Shown here piece by piece: positions 53,339-62,692 of a stretch of DNA of 64,000 nucleotides (its first letter is position 1; each line of letters opens with the position of its first letter). The notes beneath the pieces were generated by a model. The model was not told the origin of the DNA. It made no database searches and saw only the letters and a program-made list of their open reading frames with translations. Origin of the DNA: Flavobacterium panacagri (GTDB lineage Bacteria > Bacteroidota > Bacteroidia > Flavobacteriales > Flavobacteriaceae). The DNA lies in the NCBI RefSeq assembly GCF_030378165.1, contig NZ_CP119766.1, positions 1,922,001-1,986,000 of the forward strand. The letters run 5' to 3'. Position numbers and translations under genes: made by a program.

Positions 53339-54667
53339 ATGCACAAGTTTATATTGATCTTGCTTTTCGTATTAAGTCTATTTTCATGTGGTACAGATAC
53401 CGATACTGGAGAATTTAATGTTGGATCAGATTATCTGGCTTTAAGCAACAAGGTGGTTTTGATCGATACGGTTACTGTCAACATGTCAACAATTAATTTT
53501 GATTCACTTGCAACTTCCAGTAAAGGAAGAATTTTAATTGGTAATTATGACGATCCTGTTTTTGGAAAAGTAAAGGCTGACAGCTATTTTCAGCTTTCTG
53601 GAAGTAGTTATGCTTTAAACAGTGTAGGTTCTGATACAGAAGCTACGAATTATGTTTTTGATTCCATTTCTATGATTCTTAAATACGATAAATATTACTA
53701 TGGTGATACTACAAGAGTGCAGACTTTTAATATTTATAGATTAACCCAAAAAGTAAAACCAAACAAAGAAGACAGTCAGTTTTATAATAATTCTAGTTTG
53801 GCTTATAGTTCTGAAAGTCTTGGATCAATATCGTTTAAACCAAGGCCTACTCAGAAAGATTCTATAAATATTCAAATGAATAAAGAGTTTGGAGAAGCCC
53901 TTTTTCAGAAAATCAAAAAAAGAGAGGTTACAGATTTTGATAGTTTTACCGAATATTTAAAAGGATTTGTTTTAGTTCCAGAGAATTCAAGTTCTTCAAA
54001 TGTTATTGGCTTCAGTGTTTCTTCAAGTAAGGTTCGGTTGTATTATTCAAAATACCAATCAGATAATGAAGATGCGTCTAATGTACTGGATTTTTCGATT
54101 TTAGATACTTCCAAACAGTTTAATTCTATTTCACTTGATAAAACGGGAACTGTGCTGCAAAATCTCCCCATTTCGAGCAGTAACTTGTCAAGTACGCTGA
54201 CCAATAATCAAGGATTTATTCAGTCTGGAACAGGTGTAGCTTGTCGAATCGATTTTCCTAATATAAAACAGTTCAAAAATATTTCGACAAATGGAGCAAT
54301 TGTCGATGCCGAGTTAATCTTGAAGCCTGTCAATAATTCTTATTCAGACAAATATCCTTTGGCAGATTCTCTAACGGTTTATGTTGGGGATAACTTGAAT
54401 AGGATAAGTGGAACTCTTGTAAATTCTGCGGGTTCTTCAGTTTATGGAAAATTGAGCCAGAAAAGTGATGAATTCAACGAAAATATAGGGTATTCAATTC
54501 CAATTGGAGCTTTTCTCCAGAAAGAAATGCTGAAGCAATCCGATTCGAGGTCAGCGCTTATATTGACTTTGCCAGGAATTTCTAAATCAGTGAATAGATT
54601 GGTTTTAGCAGACCAAAAGCATTTAAATAATAAAATTCAGCTTAAAATTTATTACATCTCATATTAA
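53339..54667 (+). CDS. DUF4270 family lipoprotein
   Basis: 442 residues. The lipoprotein leader ends LSLFSC (Cys17), then FNVGSDYLALSNKVVLIDTV and a beta-rich body (SSKGRILIGNYDDPVFGKVK, then SFKPRPTQKDSINI) matching the DUF4270 family of Bacteroidota surface proteins of unknown role. It is divergent from the envelope-sensor operon and overlaps the following barrel gene by one base (TAATG). Confidence 0.85.
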   Translation: MHKFILILLFVLSLFSCGTDTDTGEFNVGSDYLALSNKVVLIDTVTVNMSTINFDSLATSSKGRILIGNYDDPVFGKVKADSYFQLSGSSYALNSVGSDTEATNYVFDSISMILKYDKYYYGDTTRVQTFNIYRLTQKVKPNKEDSQFYNNSSLAYSSESLGSISFKPRPTQKDSINIQMNKEFGEALFQKIKKREVTDFDSFTEYLKGFVLVPENSSSSNVIGFSVSSSKVRLYYSKYQSDNEDASNVLDFSILDTSKQFNSISLDKTGTVLQNLPISSSNLSSTLTNNQGFIQSGTGVACRIDFPNIKQFKNISTNGAIVDAELILKPVNNSYSDKYPLADSLTVYVGDNLNRISGTLVNSAGSSVYGKLSQKSDEFNENIGYSIPIGAFLQKEMLKQSDSRSALILTLPGISKSVNRLVLADQKHLNNKIQLKIYYISY

Positions 54668-55902
54668 TGAAAAATAAAATTGTTTTATGGAGCTGCTTCA
54701 TTTTAATGTCGCTGACTTCGTTTTCTCAAAGTATTTCAAGTTCACCTTATTCATTATATGGTGTTGGAAGTTTGTACGATTCAGATTTTGGTTATCTGCC
54801 TTCTATTGGTTCTTCTGGAATCGCTTTGCCATCAGATACATTTATTAATAACCTGAATCCTGCTTCGTTAGGATTTATGTATCAAAATCACTTTTTGTTT
54901 GATATTGGAGGAAAAGCAATTTCAACAACATATCAAAGCAGTTCGCGTAAAGAGAGCCGAAATAATTTTCAATTTTCACACTTAGCTTTAGCTTTTCCAG
55001 TAACTAAAAAATCAGCATTTAGTCTTTCACTTCAGCCGTATTCTAGTTCGACATTTAAAATTTCCAATTTAAAACTGCCAATTCAAGATGGTCAGGAATA
55101 TTATTATGTCACAGCAGAAGGATCTGGCGGGTTAAATAACTTAGATTTTTCGTATGGTTATCGATTAGGAAAAAAACTGACATTGGGAGCAACAGCAACA
55201 GTTCTTTTTGGAAATACGGTCGACGATCGATCTTTTTTAATTGGAAGCTCTATTACAACTATTCATAAGCAAACAGATTACAGTGGTGTACGTGCAACAT
55301 TAGGAGGACAGTATAAAATTGATTCCACTTTTACAATTGGAACTACATTCAAAGTTCCTTCAAGAATTAATGCTTCTAAAGTGCAGTCAGTATCGGCAAT
55401 TGCAGATGAAGTACAATCAACTATTGAATCTAGTACCGCTTCGGCTACAGATGATTATTATATGCCTTTAGAGATAGGAATTGGAATAAGTAAACGATTC
55501 AAGAATAATTTGAATTTTACCTTAGATTATGAAAGAAGTCTTTGGGAAGATACCAAACAATCTGACTTGTATGGGAATTTTGTGAATCAAGATCGCGTTG
55601 CAGCTGGATTTACCTATAGTTCTAAAAAGAATCCGCGAAAATATTGGGATAGAGTAGGCTATGCCGCTGGAGTAAGTTATGATACAGGTTATTTGGAGGT
55701 TGATGCCCATCGTGTTAACAATGCATCTTTTTCAATTGGTTTAAATCTGCCGATAGACAATACTTATTCGTTTCTGAATGTATCGTATTCGTATGGTCAA
55801 AAAGGGAGAATTGCGAATGATCTAATAAAAGAAAACTACCATAAAATATCACTTAATTTATCGTTGGACGGAATTTGGTTTGTTAAACGAAAAATAGATT
55901 AA
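54667..55902 (+). CDS. Outer-membrane beta-barrel protein, partner of DUF4270
   Basis: 411 residues with a signal peptide ending TSFSQS and an N-terminus SSSPYSLYGVGSLYDSDFG reminiscent of FadL/OMPP1-like or PorV-like barrels. Repeated aromatic strands (KLTLGATATVLFGN, YAAGVSYDTGYLEV) end with SLDGIWFVKRKID. One-base overlap with the DUF4270 gene suggests that the two work together at the cell surface. It overlaps murI by 4 bases convergently. Confidence 0.75.
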   Translation: MKNKIVLWSCFILMSLTSFSQSISSSPYSLYGVGSLYDSDFGYLPSIGSSGIALPSDTFINNLNPASLGFMYQNHFLFDIGGKAISTTYQSSSRKESRNNFQFSHLALAFPVTKKSAFSLSLQPYSSSTFKISNLKLPIQDGQEYYYVTAEGSGGLNNLDFSYGYRLGKKLTLGATATVLFGNTVDDRSFLIGSSITTIHKQTDYSGVRATLGGQYKIDSTFTIGTTFKVPSRINASKVQSVSAIADEVQSTIESSTASATDDYYMPLEIGIGISKRFKNNLNFTLDYERSLWEDTKQSDLYGNFVNQDRVAAGFTYSSKKNPRKYWDRVGYAAGVSYDTGYLEVDAHRVNNASFSIGLNLPIDNTYSFLNVSYSYGQKGRIANDLIKENYHKISLNLSLDGIWFVKRKID

Positions 55903-56675
55903 AAGTCTTTTTTAACAACGGGATATTTAAATTCTAAGATTGACTCAAGAACTTTTGGGTCTGAATTGACATAAAATATCGGATCATTTTGGATAATTTC
56001 CGAGAAGCCGACTTTGTCTTGAAGTAGGTTTTTTGTTTGTCTAGCGACAGCTTCGCCAGAATCAATAATCTTAATATGATCTGGGATAATTTTTTTGATT
56101 TGAGGAATTAAATACGGATAATGACTGCATCCTAAAACAAGATAATCGATGTTGGCTTCAACCATTGGTTTCAGATATGACTCGAGAAGCTGTGTCATTT
56201 CTGGTGAATATAAATTCCCGTCTTCAATAAGCTGTACCAATCCATAACCAACTTGCTCTACTATTTTAGTGTTTTGAAACATTTCGGCAGTTTTATTAAA
56301 TAACTCACTGTTTAGAGTTCCTTTTGTAGCCAAAATTCCAATTACTTGTGTCTGCGAATTATTTGCTGCAGGCTTGATGGCAGGTTCGATTCCCACAAAC
56401 GGAATATCGTAATCTGCACGTAATTCTCGTATGGCATTTGTCGTAGCAGTATTGCAAGCCACCACAATTAATTTACAATTATTATCGAGTAAAAATTCTA
56501 CATTTTTTTTGCTTAATGCGACAATTTCCTCCTTCGTTTTTTGACCGTATGGAGCATTTTTGCTGTCAGCCAGATAAATGGTTTTTTCGTTTGGAAGAAG
56601 ATCATGAATAGCGCTCCAGATGGAAGTTCCGCCAATACCAGAATCAAAAACGCCTATAGGATTATTGTTTGTCAT
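55899..56675 (-). CDS. murI: Glutamate racemase
   Basis: 258 residues. The two catalytic cysteines are visible: Cys74 in VVACNTATTNA and Cys183 in LVLGCSHYPYL. The N-terminal IGVFDSGIGGTSIW supplies the Asp/Ser of the active site. It makes D-glutamate for peptidoglycan. It stands alone with a -7 box at 56681-56688, and its 3' end overlaps the convergent barrel gene by 4 bases with no terminator between. Confidence 0.96.
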   Translation of the reverse strand: MTNNNPIGVFDSGIGGTSIWSAIHDLLPNEKTIYLADSKNAPYGQKTKEEIVALSKKNVEFLLDNNCKLIVVACNTATTNAIRELRADYDIPFVGIEPAIKPAANNSQTQVIGILATKGTLNSELFNKTAEMFQNTKIVEQVGYGLVQLIEDGNLYSPEMTQLLESYLKPMVEANIDYLVLGCSHYPYLIPQIKKIIPDHIKIIDSGEAVARQTKNLLQDKVGFSEIIQNDPIFYVNSDPKVLESILEFKYPVVKKDF

Positions 56676-56680
56676 AAAGC

Positions 56681-56688
56681 AAAATTAG
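56681..56688 (-). promoter_or_regulatory. -7 box of murI
   Basis: CAAAATTA on the plus strand reads TAATTTTG on the minus strand, only 5 bases before the ATG, which would give an almost leaderless mRNA. No TTG was found at -33, so support is weak. Confidence 0.3.
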
Positions 56689-56765
56689 TATTTTTTAGAT
56701 AAAATTTGTTACTCTAAGTTAATTCAATTCTTGAAAATATACCAACGATTAAATTTAATTTTTTG

Positions 56766-56802
56766 TAAAAAAAAACTGCTCAATTTAAGCAATTGAGCAG
56801 TT
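56766..56802 (-). terminator. Terminator of the porG-uppS-bamA-skp operon
   Basis: AACTGCTCAATT (56774-56785), loop TAAGC, AATTGAGCAGTT (56791-56802): a perfect 12-bp stem. A8 at 56766-56773 is the U tract on the minus strand. Confidence 0.9.
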
Positions 56803-56824
56803 GATTTTTCGAATTTTGAATTTC

Positions 56825-57328
56825 TTAGAATCCTAAATCTTTTTTAACGTCAGCAGTGATGTTTGGACCATCAGCTAATAATAAAGTAGAACCATCTAAG
56901 ATATATTGGAAACCTTTAGCTTTTCCAACTTTTTGGATAGAAGCTCTTACTTTTTCCATTAAAGGTTTTACGATATCAGTTTCTTTTTGTTGTAGTTCTT
57001 TTTGTGCATTGTCTCTGTAGTCAACAATTCTTTTTTGCATATCTTGAACTTCTTTAGAACGCTCACCGTTAACAGCATCAGTTACTGTAGCTGCTTCTGT
57101 TTCATACTTTTTGATTTTTACTTGATATTCATCAACCATCTTTTTGTATTCAGCATCATATGTTCCACTTAATTTTTGCAGCTGATTTTGAGCATCTAGC
57201 ATAGCAGGCATTTTCGACATAATCTCGCTGACATCAACATGAGCTACCTTCGCTTGTGCGTTCATTGTGTTACTTGCTCCTAAAATAAGAATTGCAGCAA
57301 TTAGTAAAGTTTTGATTTGTTTCATCAT
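56825..57328 (-). CDS. OmpH/Skp-like periplasmic chaperone (short)
   Basis: 167 residues with a signal peptide ending TMNAQA. AKVAHVDVSEIMSKMPAMLDAQ opens the OmpH domain, followed by a long coiled-coil (about 45-125) and the closing strand KGFQYILDGSTLLLADG. Skp-like chaperones hold unfolded outer-membrane proteins. It is the last gene of the operon, 14 bp after a longer Skp-like gene. Confidence 0.9.
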   Translation of the reverse strand: MMKQIKTLLIAAILILGASNTMNAQAKVAHVDVSEIMSKMPAMLDAQNQLQKLSGTYDAEYKKMVDEYQVKIKKYETEAATVTDAVNGERSKEVQDMQKRIVDYRDNAQKELQQKETDIVKPLMEKVRASIQKVGKAKGFQYILDGSTLLLADGPNITADVKKDLGF

Positions 57329-57342
57329 TTTTAAAATATTAA

Positions 57343-58365
57343 TTAATTATTGGTCGTATTTGTTTTTTGTGATTCGGCTTCTTTTGCTTTTTTAGCCGCT
57401 TCTCTCTCTTCTAAGATTTTCTTCCTCTTTTCTTCTAATTCTTTTTTACGCTGTTCATAAAGCAATTGTCTTTCTTCAGCTTTTGTCATTGTTGGCTCAG
57501 CAGTTGGCGTTTGTTCTGTTCCAGTAGCAGCTGGTTTAGCAGTTGTTGTACTGGTTTTTGCAGCCTCTGTTGCTGGAGCAGTTGTTTTAGCTGTTTCAGA
57601 AACCGTGCCATTTTTTTTAGCTTCTCTTTCTGCCGCTAAAGCGTTACGTCTGTCGTCGTATTCTTTTTTCTTAGCTTCCTGTTCTAATTTTCGATCTTGA
57701 ATTAGTTTTTCCCTAGCCGCCTTTCTTTCATCAAGTGCTTTTTGACGCTCTGCCATTGCTGGATTTTCGTCTATTGCATTTTCTAGATTTTCTTTTGCTT
57801 CTTGTTCTTTTAATTGTTTTTTCGTCAGTTGTTCACGTTTTTCTGTACGATTTAAAACTCTTAAAACCTGATCGCTGATGTCAAATCTTTTGTTGCTGAA
57901 AAGCATTGTTAGATCTGATGATTTGTCAAAAATAAAATCATAATTTTTAGCTTCTGCAATATCTTGTACTGCTGTAAAAACCTGATCCTGAATTGGCTTT
58001 GCTAAAGCCGCTTTTTGTCTCATCAAATTACCATCAGCACCAAATTGTTTCTGCTGATAATCCATCATTTCTTGTTCTTGAAACTTAATTTCTGTTTCTC
58101 TTTCTTCTATTAATTCTTTGGTAAGTAGAGCTTTTTCAGTCTTTAAACTTTCCTTTAATGTATTTATATTTAATTTTTTAGCCTCAACTTCTTGTTTCCA
58201 CTTTTGAGCTTTCTGCTCTAATTGTGATTTAGCTTCTTTATAATCGGAAACATTTTCTAAAATATATTCCATGTCGATGTAGCCAATTCTAGTCGTCTTA
58301 CCTTGTGCCTGACTTGTATTTGCTACAATCAAGGCTAAAAATATAAATAAAAATTGTTTTCTCAT
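57343..58365 (-). CDS. OmpH/Skp-like periplasmic protein (long, with charged C-terminal extension)
   Basis: 340 residues. The signal peptide ends TSQAQG; the OmpH domain (about 22-175) starts TRIGYIDMEYILENVSDYKE. About 175-340 is an extension rich in Lys/Glu/Ala/Arg with a Thr/Ala/Pro-rich linker (about 255-290) and a predicted coiled-coil (EERQLLYEQRKKELEEKRKK). It sits between bamA and the short Skp gene. The extension is unusual for Skp but common in Flavobacteriia as far as I recall. Confidence 0.88.
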   Translation of the reverse strand: MRKQFLFIFLALIVANTSQAQGKTTRIGYIDMEYILENVSDYKEAKSQLEQKAQKWKQEVEAKKLNINTLKESLKTEKALLTKELIEERETEIKFQEQEMMDYQQKQFGADGNLMRQKAALAKPIQDQVFTAVQDIAEAKNYDFIFDKSSDLTMLFSNKRFDISDQVLRVLNRTEKREQLTKKQLKEQEAKENLENAIDENPAMAERQKALDERKAAREKLIQDRKLEQEAKKKEYDDRRNALAAEREAKKNGTVSETAKTTAPATEAAKTSTTTAKPAATGTEQTPTAEPTMTKAEERQLLYEQRKKELEEKRKKILEEREAAKKAKEAESQKTNTTNN

Positions 58366-58407
58366 AACATAACTTTATTTGATGATTTTTAACCAAACGC
58401 TATTTCT

Positions 58408-61080
58408 CTAAAATTGTTGTCCAATAATAAAGTGAGTTTCCCATCCGTTAGCTTTTGTTTGTCCAGGAAGCGCATCAAATCCGTAACCAAAGTCAATACC
58501 TAACAATCCAAATGCAGGCATGAATACACGTAAACCAGCACCCGCAGAACGATTCAAATCAAATGGATTGTAATCTTTGAACGTTGGATAAGAAGATCCC
58601 GCTTCTAAGAATGTTAAAGCATAAATAGAAGCAGATGCTTTTAATGTAATTGGATAACGTAATTCCATAGAGAATTTATTATAAATAGTTGCTCCAATTG
58701 GATCACCATTCGAATTTACTGGAGTTAAAGAGTTGTTAGGATAACCTCTCAACTGAATAGTTTCTCTACCATCCATTGAGTAGTTTGCCATACCATCTCC
58801 TCCTAAGTAAAAACGCTCAAACGGAATTACACCTCTTTCTTGATTATAAGCTCCTAAGAAACCAAATTCTGTAAGGGTTCTTAATACTAGTTTTCCATAG
58901 ACTTTAGTATACCAGTCTCCTTTAAATTTAACTTTATAATATTCTAACCAGTTGTATTTCTTTTGATCGACTTTTCCTATATCGGTATCAGCACTTCCGT
59001 AGTCAGATCCAACACTTACGTAACCAGTCTGCCCATTTACGGTTTCTGTTTTAACATAATCACCAGTGTTAAGTGGTTTTCCGTCTACACCACTCCCAGA
59101 TGCCCCTGTATATTGTGTTTTATATTCTTTTTCATTTTTCAAATCACCGTAATCAATTCCATTAAACAAAGAATAAGGTGGTGTTACTTTAGCCGAAATA
59201 CTGAACTCAGAACCATAAGTTGGGAATATTGGATTCACCCCTTTATTGCTTCTTGAAAGTCCGATTGTATACGCCAAGTTTCTTGATGCACCATTACCAA
59301 AGGTAAATAATCCAGTGTTGTAATTGTTCAAATCATAATGCTGATAACTTACAGATTGTGATAGTACAAAGTAATCATCTGGAACAGTTAATCTTTTTGC
59401 TAAACCAACTTGGACTGTAAAAATATTAAAACTTCTGCTTCTATCAACAGTTCTAGTGATATAATTGTTAAGAAATTGCTTACTGTACGAAATAGAAGAA
59501 CTAAATTGTACTGGTTTCTTTCCTCCAAACCAAGGCTCGGAGAATGATAAACTATAGGTTTGGAAATAAGTACTTCCTTGTAAACGTAAGGCTACTTTTT
59601 GTCCGTCTCCCATTGGTAAAGGTTTGTAGGCTTCTTTGTCAAATAATTTTCGAGCTGAGAAGTTGTTAAACGAAAGACCTAATGTTCCAATGAAACCTCC
59701 ACCACCGTAACCTCCTTGAAGCTCGACCTGGCTGGATCCTTTTTCTACAACATTATATTCGATATCAACAGTTCCTGCTCCAGCATCTACATTTTTGAAT
59801 TTAGGATCGATTGCCTCAGGATCAAAAAATCCTAATTGTCCAATCTCACGAATTGTTCTTACCAATTGTTCTTTACTGTATTTTTCACCTGGTTTAGTTC
59901 TTAACTCACGATAGATAACGTGGTCATTTGTTTTGTCATTTCCAACAACAGTGATTTTGTTGAAATAAGCAATTGGTCCTTCGGTAACTCTAATCTCAAA
60001 ATCGATAGTATCATTTACCGTTTTTACCTCTACAGCATTGATGTTTGAGAATAAATAACCATTGTTTTGGTATAAGTTGGTAATGTCTTCTGCATCAGGT
60101 TTTGACTTGTCAGCAATTCTTTTTTCTAATAAAACACCGTTGTAAGTTTCTCCTTTTTTGATACCTAAATAACGGCTTAAAAGTTGATCTGAATAAACGG
60201 TATTACCTAAGAATTTAATATTACCAAAGTAATATTTATTCCCTTCTTCTACATTAATTTTAATAGCAAGCATATTTTTCTGCTTGTTATATTTCACAGA
60301 ATCATAAATAATACGAGCATCGCGATATCCTTTTTCTTTATAGGCTGCAATTACTTTTTCTAAATCGGTTTTATACTTTTCAGGAATAAACTTAGAAGCT
60401 TTAAATACGCGGATGAAGTTTTTCTGTTTAGTATCTTTCATCGCACCACGTAATTGAGTGCTGGTGAGTTGTTTGTTTCCTATGAAATCGATACTGCTGA
60501 TTTTTACTTTATCTCCCTTATCAACTCGAACAAGCATATTTACATGATTTCCAGCAGTGGTGTCGGGAGTAGTGGTAATAGTAACTTTTGTAGTATAAAA
60601 ACCGTCCTTTTTGTATTTATTTTCAATATAGTTTTTAGTTGTTGTAATTAAGTTTTCATTGACTATTTTGTTTTTAGTCAAGTTGTTATCTTTAATTAGG
60701 CCTTCAACTTTACCTTTTTTAACTCCGACGAATTTTACTTCGTTTAGTTTTGGAAGTTCAATGATATCTAAATCTAGATAGATGCTGTCATTTTCTACTT
60801 TATTTACATAGAAAGCAATTTCATCGAATAAACCAAGTTTACCTAATTTTTTAATTGCACTACTAATTTCTTCTCCCGGAACAGTAATTTCCTGACCTTT
60901 TTGAAGACCAGAAAAGGTTACAACAGTTTGCTCATTGAAGCTTATTTTACCAACTACGGAAACTTTGGCTAGGATATATTTTTTCCCTTGATCAAAAGGA
61001 ACTCTTTCTTGTGCTTTAATTTGTGAAAAACTACCCAGCATTAAAAGGGTAAGGACTATTTGTATTTTTTTTTGCAACAC
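58408..61080 (-). CDS. bamA: Outer-membrane protein assembly factor BamA
   Basis: 890 residues from GTG 61080 (then LQKKIQIVLTLLMLGSFSQ, a normal signal peptide ending IKAQE). An ATG at 61212 is in frame, but it would overlap uppS by 125 bases and put 44 polar residues before the signal peptide, so the later start is chosen; TTG 61077 is equally possible. Five POTRA domains (about 25-420, for example VKFVGVKKGKVEGLIKDNN and ILFEKRIA-type repeats) precede the barrel (VELQGGYGGGGFIGTLGLSF, ERFYLGGDGMANYSMDGRE with the conserved GxRGY-like QLRGYP, ending THFIIGQQF). Essential insertase for outer-membrane proteins. Confidence 0.93.
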   Translation of the reverse strand: MLQKKIQIVLTLLMLGSFSQIKAQERVPFDQGKKYILAKVSVVGKISFNEQTVVTFSGLQKGQEITVPGEEISSAIKKLGKLGLFDEIAFYVNKVENDSIYLDLDIIELPKLNEVKFVGVKKGKVEGLIKDNNLTKNKIVNENLITTTKNYIENKYKKDGFYTTKVTITTTPDTTAGNHVNMLVRVDKGDKVKISSIDFIGNKQLTSTQLRGAMKDTKQKNFIRVFKASKFIPEKYKTDLEKVIAAYKEKGYRDARIIYDSVKYNKQKNMLAIKINVEEGNKYYFGNIKFLGNTVYSDQLLSRYLGIKKGETYNGVLLEKRIADKSKPDAEDITNLYQNNGYLFSNINAVEVKTVNDTIDFEIRVTEGPIAYFNKITVVGNDKTNDHVIYRELRTKPGEKYSKEQLVRTIREIGQLGFFDPEAIDPKFKNVDAGAGTVDIEYNVVEKGSSQVELQGGYGGGGFIGTLGLSFNNFSARKLFDKEAYKPLPMGDGQKVALRLQGSTYFQTYSLSFSEPWFGGKKPVQFSSSISYSKQFLNNYITRTVDRSRSFNIFTVQVGLAKRLTVPDDYFVLSQSVSYQHYDLNNYNTGLFTFGNGASRNLAYTIGLSRSNKGVNPIFPTYGSEFSISAKVTPPYSLFNGIDYGDLKNEKEYKTQYTGASGSGVDGKPLNTGDYVKTETVNGQTGYVSVGSDYGSADTDIGKVDQKKYNWLEYYKVKFKGDWYTKVYGKLVLRTLTEFGFLGAYNQERGVIPFERFYLGGDGMANYSMDGRETIQLRGYPNNSLTPVNSNGDPIGATIYNKFSMELRYPITLKASASIYALTFLEAGSSYPTFKDYNPFDLNRSAGAGLRVFMPAFGLLGIDFGYGFDALPGQTKANGWETHFIIGQQF

Positions 61081-61087
61081 TAAAAAA

Positions 61088-61828
61088 TTATTTAATTTGT
61101 TCACTGGTCTTTCCAAATCTACGTTCTCTTTTTTGATAACTAATAATAGCCTCATATAAATCTTGGTCTTTAAAGTCTGGCCATAAGACATTAGTAAAAT
61201 ATAATTCTGCATAAGCGATCTGCCACAGCAAAAAATTACTTATTCTATGTTCTCCACTGGTTCGTATTAATAAATCTACGTCTGGTAAATTTTGCGTGTA
61301 AAGATGCTCATTTATAATTGAATCGTCAATAGTGTCGATTGAAATTATATTATTTTTAACTTTATCACTAATTGCCTTTACGGCATTTACCAGCTCTTCT
61401 CTAGATCCATAGCTTAAAGCAAGAGTTAGGGTTAATCGGGAATTATTTTTAGTTTTTTCCATAACATCCAAAAGCTCTTTTTGGGCTGTTTTTGGCAATT
61501 TGTCAAGATTTCCAATTGCATTCAGTCGGATATTGTTTTCTTGAAGCGTAACGAGTTCTTTTTTTAATGAATTGATCAATATTTTCATCAAAGCCTGAAC
61601 TTCAAGTTTTGGTCTGTTCCAGTTTTCTGTAGAGAAAGCATATAAGGTTAAATACTCAATTCCCAGCTTAGCTGAAGTTTTGATGATTTCTTTTACAGAT
61701 TTTGTTCCATTTTCATGTCCAAACGCACGCAGAAAACCTTGTTGTTTTGCCCAGCGTCCGTTACCGTCCATAATAATGGCAAGGTGTTTTGGTAAGTTTG
61801 TGTGATCTATTGATTCTATTAAATTCAT
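61088..61828 (-). CDS. uppS: Isoprenyl transferase (undecaprenyl diphosphate synthase family)
   Basis: 246 residues from ATG 61828 (MNLIESIDHT). A further ATG at 61861 would overlap porG and adds 11 residues of no family likeness. The catalytic motif DGNGRW is at 21-26 in HLAIIMDGNGRWAKQQ; also LTLYAFSTENWNRP and LLIRTSGEHRISNFLLWQ near the end. It makes the C55 lipid carrier for cell-wall precursors. It sits between porG and bamA. Confidence 0.95.
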   Translation of the reverse strand: MNLIESIDHTNLPKHLAIIMDGNGRWAKQQGFLRAFGHENGTKSVKEIIKTSAKLGIEYLTLYAFSTENWNRPKLEVQALMKILINSLKKELVTLQENNIRLNAIGNLDKLPKTAQKELLDVMEKTKNNSRLTLTLALSYGSREELVNAVKAISDKVKNNIISIDTIDDSIINEHLYTQNLPDVDLLIRTSGEHRISNFLLWQIAYAELYFTNVLWPDFKDQDLYEAIISYQKRERRFGKTSEQIK

Positions 61829-61829
61829 T

Positions 61830-62519
61830 TTATTCTGCGCAATAGCAAGGTTTTTTTCCAAAGGTATACGTTAAGGTTACACCTGAAAAAACATACCAGT
61901 CATTATTATTTAAATTTCCAAACTTTAAAATGTTTGAACTACTTGTGTTAGGTTTACTTCCGTCAATATTGTCTGTAAAAGTATAGCGAACTCCTGCTTC
62001 AAGTCCTAAAACAAAACGTGGCGTTATGTTCGATTTTATACCTAATATAAAAGGTATAGCAAGAGAGCTTGAATTTTCAGAATAAATTACGTTTGGGCTT
62101 GTAGTATATCTATATAAGTTGTCGAAGATAAAGAAATTTAAACCTGAATATACATACGGGGTAATTTTTGTGTGATAATCGTGCAGATTGAAATCAAAAA
62201 AATTGAATTCTAATCCTGCAGAAAGTTCTTTAATGTTATTGTCAAAACGATAACCTCTTTGATTTCTTCCTGTTTCATCCGATTTGAAATCATTTCCAGT
62301 AACTTCTGATTGTGTATAGGAGAAACGCCAAGAATGTCTTGGACTTCTGTTCCATTTGTAGAGAATGCCAAAAGCTAGTTTTTCTGGGGCGATATAAGTC
62401 GTTTTACCAACATCACCTACAAAGTTGCTTCCGCCAAGAAAAACACCAATCTCATTGATCTGAGCGTTTAGTGTAATAAAGGGGAAAAAACATAACAATA
62501 AATTAAAAATTTTCTTCAT
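61830..62519 (-). CDS. porG: PorG-like T9SS outer-membrane protein (DUF6089 family)
   Basis: 229 residues with a signal peptide ending TLNAQI. The family start is NEIGVFLGGSNFVGDVGKTT, then barrel strands (AFGILYKWNRSPRHSWRF, LSAGLEFNFFDF), ending TLTYTFGKKPCYCAE with two cysteines. PorG is a T9SS accessory barrel, and in Flavobacteriia this family lies just before uppS and bamA. It heads the operon and has a well-spaced promoter. Confidence 0.85.
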   Translation of the reverse strand: MKKIFNLLLCFFPFITLNAQINEIGVFLGGSNFVGDVGKTTYIAPEKLAFGILYKWNRSPRHSWRFSYTQSEVTGNDFKSDETGRNQRGYRFDNNIKELSAGLEFNFFDFNLHDYHTKITPYVYSGLNFFIFDNLYRYTTSPNVIYSENSSSLAIPFILGIKSNITPRFVLGLEAGVRYTFTDNIDGSKPNTSSSNILKFGNLNNNDWYVFSGVTLTYTFGKKPCYCAE

Positions 62520-62537
62520 TTAATTCAAAATTGCGTG

Positions 62538-62566
62538 CAAATATAATAATTATCAATACGAATCAA
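62538..62566 (-). promoter_or_regulatory. Consensus promoter of the porG-uppS-bamA-skp operon
   Basis: On the minus strand TTG (plus-strand CAA 62564-62566), an 18-base spacer, and TATATTTG (plus-strand CAAATATA 62538-62545), 18 bases before the ATG. This is a full match to TTG-N17-23-TAnnTTTG. Confidence 0.65.
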
Positions 62567-62692
62567 AGTTCCTTTGGTTAAATGTGCTTTTTTTTCAATT
62601 TACGTTATGATTTTGAGCCATTTAATGATGATTCGCTATATGCAGAACGAGAAAATGTGGCATTATCGTATAGTAGGGGCTTAGAAAAGGAT

